Made by a program: the position numbers and the translations under genes
The notes under the pieces: model-generated
Database searches by the model: none
Told to the model about the DNA's origin: nothing
Seen by the model: the letters and a program-made list of their open reading frames with translations, nothing else
In this document: piece by piece, positions 1 through 12,116 of the stretch
Position numbering within the stretch: the first letter of the stretch is position 1
How the letters are laid out: each line of letters starts with the position of its first letter
Assembly (NCBI GenBank): GCA_033439685.1
Contig: JAUEDM010000003.1
Span: 3,688,001-3,752,000 of the forward strand
DNA from: Apodospora peruviana
Lineage: Eukaryota > Ascomycota > Sordariomycetes > Sordariales > Lasiosphaeriaceae
DNA: 64,000 nucleotides
Reading direction: 5' to 3'

Positions 1-374
1 AGGGCAACCCCGAGGCGACGACGCCATATGAGGTCAACGCCAAGTTTGACGACCCGGATTTCAAGACGTCGTGCGCCGGCAAGGAGGGCACCGGCTGCGA
101 GCGTGCGTGGGGCGTGCGCGCTGTCGACTCCAAGGACGTTTTTATCTATGGCGCCGGCCTGTACTCCTTCTTCGACAACTACGATCAGGAGTGCCTCAAG
201 ACGGAGTCGTGCCAGACTAACATGGTCTCGATCGAGGACAGCCAGGTGCACTTCTTCGGGCTGAGCACCAAAGCCAGCGTCAACATGCTCACGGTCAACG
301 GCCAGAGCATGGCGTTGGACAAGGACAACCGCAACAACTTTTGCGCTACCTTGGCTCTGTTCCAGTCGTCGTAG
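1..374 (+). CDS. GH55 exo-beta-1,3-glucanase, C-terminal end (partial)
   Basis: The first 374 bases hold the last ~123 codons of an open frame (codons start at base 3) that ends in TAG at 372-374; the gene begins outside the window. The translation has the cysteine-bearing 'YSFFDNYDQ' segment and the 'STKASVNM' strand typical of the end of fungal GH55 beta-1,3-glucanases, secreted enzymes with two pectate-lyase-like beta-helices that release glucose from beta-1,3-glucan. Several cysteines (CAGKEGTGC, ECLKTESC) fit a secreted, disulphide-bonded protein. Only the C-terminus is visible, so catalytic residues and signal peptide cannot be checked. The family call rests on recognition of this C-terminal pattern. 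Confidence 0.75.
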   Translation, partial: GNPEATTPYEVNAKFDDPDFKTSCAGKEGTGCERAWGVRAVDSKDVFIYGAGLYSFFDNYDQECLKTESCQTNMVSIEDSQVHFFGLSTKASVNMLTVNGQSMALDKDNRNNFCATLALFQSS

Positions 375-1242
375 GAGCTGGCTACATCAGCGACTTTCGA
401 TTCATGATTTCACGCCTTCACTTCTTTTCTCTACTCTGTCATATCAGAGTGGCCAACTTTTGAACCAACTTCTTTTTTTGCTTTCGTGTATCTACTTTGG
501 TCATGGCGTTTTGTAGGCGGGCGGTCACATCATCATTGAGATCATTGAATCTGATCTGGGCAACACAACTGAAAAAAGGGCAAAAATTACTAGAAAGGGA
601 TGGGTGGGAATGGTCGGCACACACATCACATGGTTACCTCGTTTTTGCTTGCCTGGATAAACAGATACCTCAACTTTTTCTTTCTTCATAGTAAATAAGT
701 TTTAGCAAAATATTTTACTCTTAAACAATCCTCTCGAATCCCTTCGTGCTCTGTGACTTTTTAAAGAGAGTGCATGCGGTTTCTGGTGGTCTTTGTGATG
801 TTCTTCCCCTTTTGCCGTCGCTCTCACTCACAAGTTCAGGGGCTTGAGTCAGGGGTTCATCAAGTGGTGGTGGCGCCCAGAAGTGGCTTGATTGTGCTTA
901 GTCATCCCGGCTCTGCCCAGCCAGCCCACTTGACACACGTCATAGCACAGCTTCAAGTGGGTGACTTTGCTTTCCCTGGCTTTTGCTCTGCTCTTTTTTC
1001 CATCTGTACATCACGAACGAAACAAGAAAGAAACAAACCCCACGACGACACTTGCGAGTGATACAGCTTCTCAATTTAACGTGAGAATCGCTGTCTTTTC
1101 TAGCTGATTTGGATTGTACATACCCCTCTCAACATCGACAGCAAAACGACTGGTGGCAATCGCCGTTTGTTCGACCAACATCAACTCAATCGATCGATGC
1201 TCCAGACAGCGACGACGACTTGAACCCTCGAAATTTGGAGTC
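375..1242. other. Intergenic region, GH55 end to FIT gene
   Basis: This holds the 3' side of the GH55 gene and the promoter and leader of the FIT gene. Short open frames have no coding character. I see no RNA gene or repeat. Confidence 0.5.
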
Positions 1243-2385
1243 ATGGATAACCCAGCGCAGAACACCCGCTCCTCCTCCGTCCGCCGAAAAACAACCCGAC
1301 AAGTAGTCTTCGACATGCCTTCCCCCTCGCCCAGAGCAACTCCCGACAATCACAATCCTCCAACCTCGAACCTTGACCTCAAATCAAAAAAGCGAAACAC
1401 CCCGTACCTGCCAACACCGACCGAACTTGCACTTCTAGCAGTCTACCCTAGCCTCCTCCTCTTCGGCGCCCTCTTTTCTCTGCTATCGCCCGAAACCCGC
1501 TCAGCGCCTTACGACGCCGCTCGCCACGCGCACTCACAGGACCCATCTCTCAGTCCGTCCTACTTTGCGCGCAAGGACAATCTCTTCAACGTGCTGTTCG
1601 TCAAGCGCGGGTGGGCGTGGATCACGGGCGCGTTTTTTGTTTTTCTCTTCACCCACCCGACCTATGGCACGTTCGACAGAAAAGCGAAAGCCACGGTGCG
1701 CTGGGCGGTCGTTACTTCCTGGTGGGTGTTTGTGACGCAGTGGTTCTTTGGGCCGGCCATCATCGACCGCGGGTTCCGGTGGACCGGAGGAAAATGCGAG
1801 GTTGCCGAACAAAAATTCGTGGAGGGCGCGGCGGATACGGGCGACGTGTTTACCGCTGCGGCGTGTAAGGCTTCTGGTGGGCGGTGGAGCGGCGGGCATG
1901 ATATTTCTGGACACGTGTTTTTGTTGGTGCTGGGCAGTTACTTTCTTGTGCAGGAGGTTGGGTGGGTTGTTGTTGCTGCTACGAGGAGACGCTCGTCGTC
2001 GAAGTTGGTGTTGAAGGAGGAGAGGAGTGTTGTTATGCATGACGGGGCTGTTAAAGGGGCTGGCGTGGAGCGGAATAGATCTGAAGTTGAGGAGGTGGTG
2101 GAGGTGGATGATGCGTTGGGGTATGGGGGCAAGGTTGCTGCCGCTGTTGTGGCGCTGAGCGCGTGGATGTTGCTCATGACGGCGATTTACTTCCATACTT
2201 GGTTTGAGAAGGTGAGTTTACCCCTTTGCCTTTTGTTGATGTCTTATGGGAAGGGACTGGATGTGCTAAGTGGTGAACATTAGCTTACTGGACTGCTGGT
2301 CGCGCTGGCTGGACTGTACGTGACATACGTTCTTCCGCGCTGGGTCCCATCGTTGCGACAGCTTGTTGGGCTTCCGGGTATTTAA
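1243..2385 (+). CDS. FIT family ER acyl-CoA diphosphatase (Scs3/FITM2-like)
   Basis: Two exons (1243-2211 and 2284-2385, joined in phase 0 across a GTGAGT...TAG intron) encode about 356 residues. FIT proteins are polytopic ER membrane enzymes that cleave acyl-CoA at the diphosphate and are needed for lipid-droplet budding and phospholipid balance; yeast Scs3 is the founding fungal member. The diagnostic HDISGH motif lies at residues 219-224, and the second conserved His sits in 'YFHTWFEK' near residue 318, just before the intron. Several hydrophobic segments surround these (for example LALLAVYPSLLLFGALF and VFLLVLGSYFLV). The last exon adds a further membrane helix and a short tail. The start at 1243 is the first ATG of the main frame; an alternative ATG at 1315 would trim 24 residues of polar sequence. 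Confidence 0.88.
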
Positions 2386-2684
2386 TGAAAAATTTGGATC
2401 AGGAGCACTTGAGAGTTGGGAGGTTGGAATTGGCATAAATAGAGGCAGCATAGCGGTGTAGCATTAGGATAGACTAGGGATACTAAGTTAAAAAAAAAAT
2501 ACATTCGTGATGTCGATGTGGTTTTGGACATGTTCTTGGCGTTGACAAGGAGGGTAGCTTCGGCTCAGGGGTACGCGCACAGACCACGGATGACCTCACC
2601 GAAGCTATTCCCATGGCACAAGAATTCTGGTCAGGAGATCCCTCTTTCTCTTCTTGCAACAAACTCAACAAATCCAATTGAATC

Positions 2685-3861
2685 ATGGCGCAGCAACAAC
2701 CATCGGCGGCCGAAATGCCACCACCGTTCAAAGTCCCCAGTAACCTGCCCGAGCTGGTCAGGACGGCATTCCACAGAGCGAAAAGCAATGGCGACCTGGT
2801 CTACTACCCCACCCAAGTCACTCTTCTGGACGTCAACTCTGTGCCTGTTAGTTTTCCGTCATCTCTTCCAGTTTTTGTGTGTTTAGGTAGTTACTAATAT
2901 ATGCGATTTTGTTTATCTATAGTTCCAATTACGATTTTCTCCCGCGCTGGCGAATAAACCGAACAAAAAATCCAACTCTCCTCCACCACCCGGAGGGAAA
3001 CCGAAAGCGTTTTTCGACCCGTTCGAGAACCCGCGCCAGGAGTTACTCGTCTTCTCGTCATCGCGTAGCAGCCACCGTTTGGTCCTCAACAAGTTTGCGA
3101 TCGTGCCGGAGCACTTTATATTAGCGACGAGCGCGTTCAAGGAGCAGACGCATTTGTTGGAGGCAGAAGATTTGGCGGCCACGTACGCTTGTATCGACGC
3201 TTATTACAAATTTGCCGACGAGAGGAAGGAATATGGTGAACTGTTTGCTTTTTTCAATAGCGGGGAACACAGTGGTGCGAGCCAGCCACATCGGCATGTT
3301 CAGCTTTTGCCGGTCGGCCGGATGCGTGAGGGTTTATCAGGGGAGACGACGGAGTGGGGGGTTCTTGCTGATCGTCTTCTTGTGGATGAGGATGTCGTGG
3401 GCAGGAAACTGCCGTTCAAGACTTTTACCGAGAAAATATGGGATGGTATGAGTGGGGAGGAGTTGCGTAAGGTGTATTTGGATCTTTATAAGAGGGCGAC
3501 AAGGGCTGTTAAAGCTGGCTTTTTGGGTCGAGAGGGTGCTGAAGAAGTAAAGGTGGAAGAGAGGGCCGAGATTAGTTACAATTTGGCTATGACGAGGGAT
3601 GTTATGGTTGTTATGCCGCGACTTGCGGAGGGCGCGGAGATCATAGCGCCTGGTTCTGGTGGTGGTGATGATGGAGGAGAAAAGGTTGTGGGGAAGCTGG
3701 CGCTTAATGGGACGGTGCTGGCGGGTACGGCGCTGGTTAAGAGTCAAGAGGAGTGGGATGTGTTGCGTGCGAACCCCGAGACGGTGGTGGATTTGCTGGG
3801 GAAGGTAGGGGTGCCGACTGATGAAGGTGAGGATGACAGACGGCGGTGGTCAAAGGTGTGA
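2685..3861 (+). CDS. ATP adenylyltransferase (Ap4A phosphorylase), Apa1/Apa2-like
   Basis: Exons 2685-2846 and 2923-3861 join in phase 0 over a 76-nt intron with a good ACTAAT branch point and encode about 366 residues. The family phosphorolyses diadenosine tetraphosphate to ADP and ATP, clearing a stress nucleotide from the cytosol. The HIT-like catalytic block 'SGASQPHRHVQLLP' is at about residues 172-184, with HxHxQ (H177, H179, Q181) in place of the HxHxH of other HIT enzymes, as expected for this family. The preceding 'LVLNKFAIVPEHFILAT' strand is also characteristic. There is no signal peptide. Length is normal for fungal Apa proteins (about 320-370). Confidence 0.9.
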
Positions 3862-4384
3862 TACCAGTTTGCGGGATTAACGTGGAATCTCTCTCTCGAG
3901 CAGTTATTAATGATGGGAAACTGGAGCACGCTGGATGTGCTCGCCCGCAAACCTGAACCAGGAATAATCACCTCCGCAACTTGGACTCCCTTTTCGTGAC
4001 ATGATCCATGGAGATGATCTCTCGTGTGGTAAAGACATCCTGACCGGCCTATCGATAACCATGTATTTCATCCAAGTTTTGTCTTTTCTTTCTTGAATCT
4101 AATTATTCTATGCGTTTTGTTTTACCTTTGGCACTTGGTACTTAGCTGTCATTCCTTCTCCCTGTTTTGGCCTTCCTCTCACAACACGAACAACCTGTCC
4201 CAACCATACTGTATCAACAGAACCACAAGGAAATTGACCATCAGATTGAAGAATGCAACGTGATTACCACCGCAGCTAATAGCTACCTACCTTACCAACT
4301 GAAACTCCCTACCTAATTACAAACCAAAACATCGCACACCTCCCTGGTCCTATCCTACAGGTTAGCCACCCTTAGACCGCATAG
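3862..4384. other. Intergenic region between convergent genes
   Basis: Shared 3' flank of the Ap4A phosphorylase gene (+) and the Myb-like gene (-). It is pyrimidine-rich and has no open frame or repeat worth naming. Confidence 0.5.
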
Positions 4385-6628
4385 TCACCTCCTCCGTCTC
4401 TTACTACTTCCATTTCCGTTTCTGTTTCCGTTACCATTCCCATTCCCGTTCCCATTCCCATTCCCTCTGGACCCGCTCCTCTCACAAGAAGAGGAAGTAG
4501 CACTAGTATTACCGCCAAAGAAAGGCAACCGAAGATCCTTCCCCAGCTTCTCGCATTGCTCGCGCACCAGCTCCTTCCACCGCTTGTGGCAGGTCGAGTT
4601 GCCGAACTTGTACGAGCCGCCGTGCAGGGCAATGTAGTCGCTGACCAGTTTCCACGGGATTCGTGTGGGAGCGCTGAGGTCGGCAACAACAACCCCGGTG
4701 GCGGTGTTGCTTCGTCTTTTGCTGACGTTGGTGTTGTCCGTGTTTGTGCTGCTGCCAGTGGTGGTGGTTCCCGGATTTGTGGCGAGGAGGCGGACGGCTT
4801 GGTCTAGGAGGCGGACCTGTTAGATGAAGAATAAGGTTAGTAAAGTTTTTATTTGATTTATTGCGGGTTTGTTGGGATGTGTTGTCTGTAGCAGGAGTTG
4901 TGGTACAAAGAAAGACTTTGATCCATCCTAGATTTCAAGTTTTTGCAAATACCTGCTGCTGGCTGACATATGAGAAAGGTGGAGAAAGCCCGGAGCGAAG
5001 AAAGAGGGAAAAAGAAAAGGGGGGAAGGGGGGAAAGGGGGGGAAAGTCAAACCTACATCAGCTTCAGTCCACTCCGGTCGCCTGACCCTCTCGCCCGGCT
5101 GCTTGGTCAACATCCGGTACCGCCCGCGCAGAGTGGACTCGGCCTCGGTGTATTGGCCCGCGGCTCGGATCTCCTTGTACGTCATGCCGGCCTTCTTGCA
5201 CTGGATGAGGAACTCATCCTTGCGCTTACGTTCCGCCTCCTCGGCCGCAAAGGTTTCGGGCGAGACGTGGTCCGCGGTGGCGGTTTTGCCGTGTCCCTTT
5301 TTGAGGTTGTGTTTCTGCTGCTGCGCAACTGAGGAACTTGAGCTTGGTGGACACCGATGGGCCCGTGAAGAGAGAGGAGGGGAAGAATGTGATGGAGATT
5401 GGAGGTGTGGTTTCTTCTGAATGTTGTTGGCGTACTGCGATGATGACGCAGTCTCATGGAATACTGGGGAAGAAGACCGGGAGCGGGAGTTTGAGCTTTG
5501 GTCACGGTCCGTCATCATCCTGTCGACTTCGTCGATCATTGATGGTATGGGTTTGGTGGATGGCAGAGGTCTATGATGATGTGTCAGGTCAAAACATCTT
5601 TCTTTGACTGATCCATCTCGGTCACTTACCTGCGGGCTTTCGGGGTAACCAGGAGTAGCTGCTGCTCGGGTCTGTTTGCTTCCTGGGTGGGGCGTTGGCC
5701 AAAGGTGAGATGTGATGGGTTGTTTCCGGCACCGAAGTCGGGCATGAACATGGTTTGGAGAGATTCGCATGAAGATGCCATGTTGGGTGATGGCTGGGAC
5801 CACTGCACCGGTGGTGCTTCGATAGCGAGCGCCGAGTTGTTATGAGTGGAATCCGCATGTTCCAGGGCTCCATCATAGAGCGGGCTTGTCGATGGTGAAA
5901 ATGAGTACGGAGAAAGCCGGGGTTCGTCAGTAGATGCCCAGTCCGTTGAAGAGAAGCTGTTGCTGCCAACTGAGGGAGGATCGCTGGTCGTAACGCCAAA
6001 GTGAGAGGCGGGAAGACGAAAATCGTGCTGGTTTCCGACCGTGAAGTTCTGGAGAGAATCAGGAACCGTGGCAGTCATGTTCGAGCTCTGGCCGCCATCG
6101 TTCCATCCTGCCTCCTGCCATTCTACCGAATCGACAGGAGCTTGGTCAACACGCGAAGACGTATGTATGACTGGTACGCTATGTGCTTGTTGCCACTGAG
6201 TCGGGTCAGGTTTGACCTGAAAGTCGGAGACCCGTCTGTCGTCACCCCAGATTGATGGGTTCAGATAGGGATGGTATTGCTGATAGGGGGACGTCGAGAT
6301 GGACTGTGTCGGGGTTGCTGTTTGGTTGCCCGCAAAGGCATAGTTGTTGCCCATGGATATCGTGTCCATCACCATTGGAGACTGAGACCCGCGTCGTTCA
6401 TCCGGTCAGTCCATGGTGTTTACAGACAAAGAAAAGCGAGATATAGTTGATGGGAGAGTGGATACATACCCAAGGTTCCGGCTCGGTCTTCATTTTGTTG
6501 GCGTAGCTTGCATCTGCTTCATGACCAGAGCCTACCAGGTCAATGTGATGTCCGGGTCCCAACCCTCCCGGGACACAGAAAGTCAGATTTGACCAGTCGA
6601 ACGAGCTATCCGCCATCTGGACCAGCAT
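4385..6628 (-). CDS. Myb/SANT-like DNA-binding domain protein
   Basis: Four exons read on the minus strand: 6628-6470, 6381-5630, 5570-5057 and 4816-4385; all junctions close in frame, giving about 618 residues. The N-terminal two thirds is Ser/Pro/Gln-rich and disordered, the usual build of a transcription regulator. The conserved part spans the last intron: a basic 'RKRKDEFLIQ' start, 'GMTYKEIRAAG', 'STLRGRYRMLTK' and 'PEWTEADVRLLDQAV', then 'IPWKLVSDYIALHGG' and 'CHKRWKELV'. This is a Myb/SANT-like fold with the Trp spacing of fungal Myb-like proteins. The C-terminus is a Gly-Asn repeat followed by a basic SSKRRRR tail. The start is uncertain: ATGs at 6628 and 6616 are both in frame, and the frame stays open upstream to about 7003. 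The target genes are unknown. Confidence 0.75.
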
Positions 6629-8415
6629 CTGCGTGTTTCGGAGGTGTGCTGCTGCTCTGCTTTCATTCAAATCCCGGTGCTGCTGTTCCCATACTGTGGT
6701 TCGAACGGAGGCCGTAGCAGCAGCATTGTCGGCAGCAGGAGGGAAGACGTTTATAGGGGGTCTGGGTGCATTGATAAATCTTTCCCTGTCCCTCGCGATG
6801 CGATGTCGTGCACTGCCATGAAGATGTGTGCCTGACCTTCCCATGCCGGTGCCTCTGGGCTGCCCCCCTGTTGGAGCTCCGAGATATGCACCTCTCGCCA
6901 CCTGCCTTCTCTCCACGTCTTTCATTTTTGCTTCACCGCTCCTTCTGTGCGTCTTCCGTGAGCTTCCTCTGACCTCTCCGGGCCAACTTGTCTGTCCGCA
7001 CATCGACCGTGTCGGCTATCTGGTCGCGATGCAGCAGTATAAGGTAAGGTTGCCACCCGATCCAATGGGAGACTTGTTCAGGACGCGAGCCCTTAGTCGT
7101 CAAAGCTCGTGGTTTCTGGTTCTTACGCGGGCTCTGTGTCGGTTCCCGACGACGGGGAACGTGTGGGATGATCTCTTTGGGCCGTGAAAAAGACACCGCT
7201 TTGGTCTGCAGCGAGAGACTCCTCACCAACAAGGATGGTCGTTGGAGGTCACCTGCTGCAAGAAGAGAACCGGTAAGACAGTACTCGGTGCTAGACACCA
7301 AAATGCCGTATAGTCCGGATTGCGGATCGGCTGCAATTGATGGTACCAGAGTTGGAGGCGGTGGACAACAAAGAAGGTTTGAGGGATAACGTGAGAAATT
7401 ATGGAAGGAATGGGGTGAAGTGTGTTGTCAATAGTTTAATGTAGGCATGAGGACGGAGGTAAACAAGGAAAGGGATAGCCACACGGAACCTTGTTGCTGG
7501 AAGGAAGTTGAATGACCAGCCGCACCTTCGTGATATGGACACAGAAACTATCATGGTTTCTACTCATCATCGCCTCAAGGGGTCCAAATCAGACTACTCA
7601 TCCATCCCACTTCGTCCTCCAGGTCAAGGGGCCACCAAAGAATGATGAAGGTGGGCCGTGATGATGGTGGTTCGAGACGGGAGACTTTGCTGAAAATGGA
7701 CGGAAAATTACCGGAATAGGGCGACGTCTTCTCCTCCTTCCCGTGCGGAGCCGGACTCTCCTTCTTTGTTACATAAGGGAGAGTTACCGTAATGAGAGGG
7801 AAATCACCGGCCCGCTTTCATCAAGTCCCTCCTCCCAAGTCCGTCCGTCCGGAGGAGAATTGTCATATCAACCTCAGGTTCAGGTGACGGGCTTGACGCC
7901 CCTCTGGCTGTGTGCAAGTCCCAGACAGGCAGTCCACCATCCATTTTGGTGTCTAGCTGCTGGATGCAGGTCGACGAGTGGCGAGGTGGTCAACATGGGC
8001 ATGAGACCCCGAATGCACTCAACGGGAGTCTATTGCGGTTACCGACGCCCCAGCGGGAGTGTCACTCCACCTTGGAGTCCAAGCAGATGATCATGGATGG
8101 GCAAATCTAATCGTTTGTGGCTCTGGGTGTAGCTAAGGTCAGGTAGGTAGTCAGGCCGGCGAAAGGTTTCTAAAGGGGAAAAAGCAAAAATAAGGTGCAA
8201 ACAGGGCTGCCCGCCTCCCGGCTTAACGCAGGAGCTCTGAACCAGACTTCCACCCTGAGCCTCTGCAGTAGTCTTGCCATTGCGACCCCCCACAGATGAT
8301 CCGGGAATCGGATCTGATCGAGGATCTAGGTGGATCCGCGCCAGGTTTCTCTGTATGGGGGGTGGAGGATCATGTCGCCAGATCACCACACATTGCAGAA
8401 AAGACAGCCAGCCAA

Positions 8416-8446
8416 TTTTTTTTTTTTTTTTTTTTTGGGGGGGGGG
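8416..8446. repeat. T21-G10 homopolymer junction
   Basis: Twenty-one T residues run directly into ten G residues. It lies in noncoding DNA. Such tracts are length-unstable and error-prone in sequencing. Confidence 0.9.
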
Positions 8447-9136
8447 CGTTGTTGATGAGCTATTTATGTGGGCTGTCAAGCTTGCATAAGGGAGTGGGTT
8501 GGCTTTCTGCGAAGCACAAAGTTCTCATTGGCAGTGGATCAGATTATGGTTGATCAGATTCTGCACATGGCACCGCGACAGGCAAGTCAGCTAGCTGGTA
8601 GTGCAGGCACAGAAGCAATCCATCACGCCACTGAAGTAGCTGGTTGAATTGGTGCCATCCAGTCAGGTAGACAGGCCGGCAGGCCCAGCAGGCAGAGCAA
8701 ACAAACGATATCATATCTCTCTCTTCATCAGCTTCTCCAAAATGTGGAAACCGGCGAGAGCCAGCTCTCAGTTTCGCGTTTATCACCATTCCGGTAAACG
8801 CCGCCGTCCTTTCCATATCAAGAACGCCTCGCATACCGGCACCTCGGGAAAGATCCCGTTGCACAACGTTGACGCTACGTCTTACGCCGGCCAATGGCTG
8901 CAGCGTGGTCCAGCCCATGCCTTCATCATGTGCGATCCTGCCCTCACCCTTTCCTGACGTGCAAGGATTGGGGCCATGGCGTAGAGGAAGAGGCTGGAGT
9001 CTGGGAGCTTGGATAACGGGTAGCCGCGGGTCTTTGAGCACGTGCTGGACCTCTCGTCAAGGTGTAACTACGTACCGAAAGCTCGCTGTTGGCCTCTCGC
9101 CGTTTTCTCCGGATGCCAACGGGTTGCGTTGGGTTT

Positions 9137-9175
9137 CATCTTGTGGGCCTCATCTTGTGGGCCTCATCTTGTCAT
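9137..9175. repeat. Short tandem repeat, 14-bp unit
   Basis: The unit catcttgtgggcct is present about 2.8 times in a row. It lies in the gene-free region; no function is evident. Confidence 0.85.
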
Positions 9176-10147
9176 TACCATGTCGTCCTCATTTGGTCCG
9201 TACCTCCCGACCAACGGTGAATATCGGCTTATCCGTCTTTGGAAAACTAGGAAGCAGAAATGACAAGAGGCGGCCATGGATATGCGAATCATCTAATTCC
9301 AGTCATTGTTGTTGTGTTCTGTTTGCTTCTTTGGCGGGAGGCAAATACGATGATGATACAGGATAGCCAAAATGGAAGTGTGGGTAGCCAGGTAAATATG
9401 TGTCAAGCAGCAGAGTTCAAGCAGTAAAGTTTGATGTTTTCTGTTTCGACTTAGAAGCCGGTGGAAATATCCAAGACTTGGGTGCATATCTCTGCATGAT
9501 CATGTTCGTAAGCGTGAGGTCTGTGTCTGCAAGTGTAGGCAGCTTTGGCATGCAAGTGATGGGCATGACGTGCGCCAGGGGTGTGTGGTTGGTCTCGTCA
9601 GTCCCCTCGCTTTCCTCCTTCATACTGCCGGCATCGGATCTCCATCCGGGTATCCGTTGTGATCCGGCAAACAGGAAGCGATGGTTCACAGGCAAGTCTC
9701 CCGATAGGCCGTTTGAACGTCGTGACTTGTAGGGCTAATGTTGGACCTCCACGGACTGGTGTGTCATGTAGCTGTGCAGGCTTTGCCCCCAGTGTGTGAT
9801 GACGATGGGCAGAGAGGCGATTCGCCAATTCCTCTCCGGTTTGAGTAGAATCTTACCAATGGGCATATAACTTTGAATTTTGGGAGGGGTGTACTTGTTT
9901 GCTTAGTGGACTGGACATGATTTCATTCATTGTGTCAGTGACCTGCCGCCTGCGGTTGCTGACTTAATTCAACTTATTCAACGTACAGTATCTATTTACT
10001 TTACCGAAGGAGCACAAAGTTCCGCGGGTCAGAGACAACAAAACAAGGAGGTGCACCGCTCGATATTAAGAGTATGTACGGGTTGCATGGTAATAGATTG
10101 AACTTTGGTAGCAGTAGGAAGGTGTACGATAGGTGCCTCTGACAGCT

Positions 10148-11176
10148 TCAAGACTCAAGACCGATAACCCCAATCTTGAGATAATTCCACTGGCTCTCAA
10201 TCCTTTTCTCCACCTCTCCACCCTTCAGTTCATCCACATCCCAATGTGCAGCCAGCATCCTTCCATGTGCAAACCTCGCCTCGGGACTCGCCAACCACAC
10301 GGCAAAGTGTCCCGGGAGGTCCTCATTATCCCAATCGTAGAGATCTTCAGGAATCCTGAGACTCCTCACCTGCTCGGTCATGATGCCGCCGGGATGGAAG
10401 CTCGTGATCTGCATATCGTCCGGACTCGTATCCTTGGCAATCTGCTGCATCAGCAGCGTTCCTGCATTCTTCGTCAGGCCGTAGGCAGGGATAGCATTGG
10501 CGTCAGTCTCGAAGTTGTGGATCGCCGCAGTGGACACATTGATCAGATACTACAGTGCCACCCTGTTGTCAGCACTTATACTGCTACTCAAATCAAATAG
10601 GTAGGAATTCGAATCATATCGACAGTGGATAGATCGACGGACCTTCTTCTGATTGTTTTCCCCATCCTGCTTGTAAAACCTTTGGGAAAAGTCCAACAAC
10701 GTCCTCACATTCAGCTCGTACGCCTTCCAGGTCGTGCTCAGTCCACCCTCAAGAATCGGCTTCGCTTCCCCTCCGGTGGCCGCATTCAAAACTAACACAT
10801 CAACCACAATCCCTCCTAGATGGTTCTTGAAGGTATCCTCCCACAACTTGACCGTGTCTTCAAGGTCAGCAACGTCGCAGACAAGAGGAATCACCACTGT
10901 GTCAGACTCAGAGGCTCGGGCTTCGACGCCAAGTCTGGCAGCTGACTCCTCGACGACGGCCTTGCGACGGCCAAGTAGGATGATGCGGGCAGCTTTGGCC
11001 TTGACGAAGGCACGTGCGATGGCGAAGCCGATGCCGGTGGAGCCCCCGGCAATGAGGATTGTCCTGCCAGCTTGGCTGAGTTCCGGGCGCAAGGTCGAGA
11101 TGGCCGGGTAAGGCGTCTTGTGGAGGGTTTTGACTTCTGGAATTTGAAGTGTGATGGTGTTTTTCCTTGACGACAT
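10148..11176 (-). CDS. Short-chain dehydrogenase/reductase (SDR)
   Basis: Exons 11176-10643 and 10549-10148 join in phase 0 and encode 311 residues. The Rossmann cofactor motif 'GGSTGIG' is at about residues 44-50, the structural 'LNAATGG' follows, and the catalytic Ser sits in 'NVSTAAIH' with the Tyr/Lys pair in 'AYGLTKNAG', so a classical NAD(P)(H)-dependent oxidoreductase is intact. The substrate cannot be read from sequence. The intron donor is GTCCGT, which is weak but the only one that fits. The gene is divergent from the Zn2Cys6 regulator at 12117 across 940 bp. It is the left-most member of the putative biosynthetic locus that runs to about 24-26 kb, where it could carry out a keto/hydroxyl conversion; that role is inference. 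Confidence 0.9.
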
Positions 11177-12116
11177 TATGGTGGTTTTGGTGCTTCAAAG
11201 GTTGAAGTTGTGTTTGTTTTGTGGGGTGCTCCGTCACTGACTCAGCTTGAATACATGTATTATGCGCAATGAAGCTCTGTTGACTTTCTGATTCACAACA
11301 ACAGGGACACCAGTATTTAAGTGATTTTGATCCCACATCACCAACATTTCCTCGGTCTCTTGTCTAATGCCGCAATGGACGGCCATGCAAAAGTCCGTTA
11401 GGGTGAGACATGGCAAGATCCTGGGCGGCGGATCTAAGTCGTCAACACTTGAGACTTTACGACCAAAACCCGCAACCGTCGGCGTTAAATGCGCACGCCA
11501 AAATTCAACTATTCTGGTCAGCTACAGTTCCATTTGTTTGCTTTCAAATCAGAAAAATGTCTCGATTCTCCACTCTTATAGTTTTTACGAGGTTGCCACA
11601 AAAACGGACCCGAGTCTAATATGTGTTGTGGTGTTGGCGGCTCGTTTATTGTCTCCTCAGTTGTTTGGTTGTGGTGACCCCAACCTACTAGACTAGTAGC
11701 ACGTGCCTACTAGCCCCTAAGCCTCTATTCCTCCACAGTGACACCGACCAAAGATCTTGGCCGTTTCATTGCTAACAATCAGCCGCAGAGAAGTTGCAAG
11801 CCGCCAGAAGCAGCCTTGAAGATCGACCTGGGGAACGGCTGATAATTTGTTGCGATCAAAGGGCCACCGAACTTTGTAATCCGTACTCCTTGATACCCAT
11901 ATCAGGCCTGAGTCCGAGTGCCAAGACGACATTCTACTCTTAAACCCGCAACGAGTCCGAGATACTTAAAACCCGCATTGCCTGCTGACCAAGCCGACTC
12001 TTAAACCCACGACAACCGCCTTGCTCGGCCGCAAGCCGCTCCTCCATTCCCCAGATTTACTCTCATCGGCGCTCCCCTACTTCTTCTATCTGTCATTGTC
12101 AGATCAACTCAACAAT
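11177..12116. promoter_or_regulatory. Divergent promoter region, SDR / Zn2Cys6 regulator
   Basis: A 940-bp region shared by two divergent genes. Next to the regulator start it carries three imperfect copies of a cTTAAACCCgC-type element at about 11937-11953, 11964-11980 and 11996-12013. A 71-codon minus-strand frame at 11717-11932 looks like chance. Confidence 0.5.
11937..12013 (+). repeat. Triplicated TTAAACCCGC-like promoter element
   Basis: The sequences cttaaacccgcaacg, cttaaaacccgcattg and cttaaacccacgac are spaced 27 and 32 bp apart, roughly three helical turns. They lie 100-180 bp upstream of the regulator ATG. Repeated spacing fits binding sites for a DNA-binding protein, but no known factor is assigned. 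Confidence 0.55.

Larger units (their letters stand above)
6629..10147. other. 3.5-kb gene-free region upstream of the Myb-like gene
   Basis: No open frame here shows conserved protein sequence, codon bias or plausible splicing. It contains a 21-nt T run followed by 10 G (8416-8446), a 14-bp tandem repeat at 9137-9175 and many short upstream frames. It probably holds the long promoter or leader of the Myb-like gene and the 3' flank of the SDR gene. A long noncoding RNA cannot be excluded. Confidence 0.45.

Noticed and set aside
1534..2196. 220-codon minus-strand frame opposite the FIT gene
   Set aside because: It is the antisense shadow of a well-supported FIT coding exon, with Arg/His/Pro-rich low-complexity translation.
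8544..9041. 165-codon minus-strand frame in the gene-free region
   Set aside because: It has no ATG start (GTG), no recognisable domain and no splice signals that extend it.
11717..11932. 71-codon minus-strand frame upstream of the Zn2Cys6 gene
   Set aside because: Short, without signal peptide, domain or introns; it overlaps the likely promoter.
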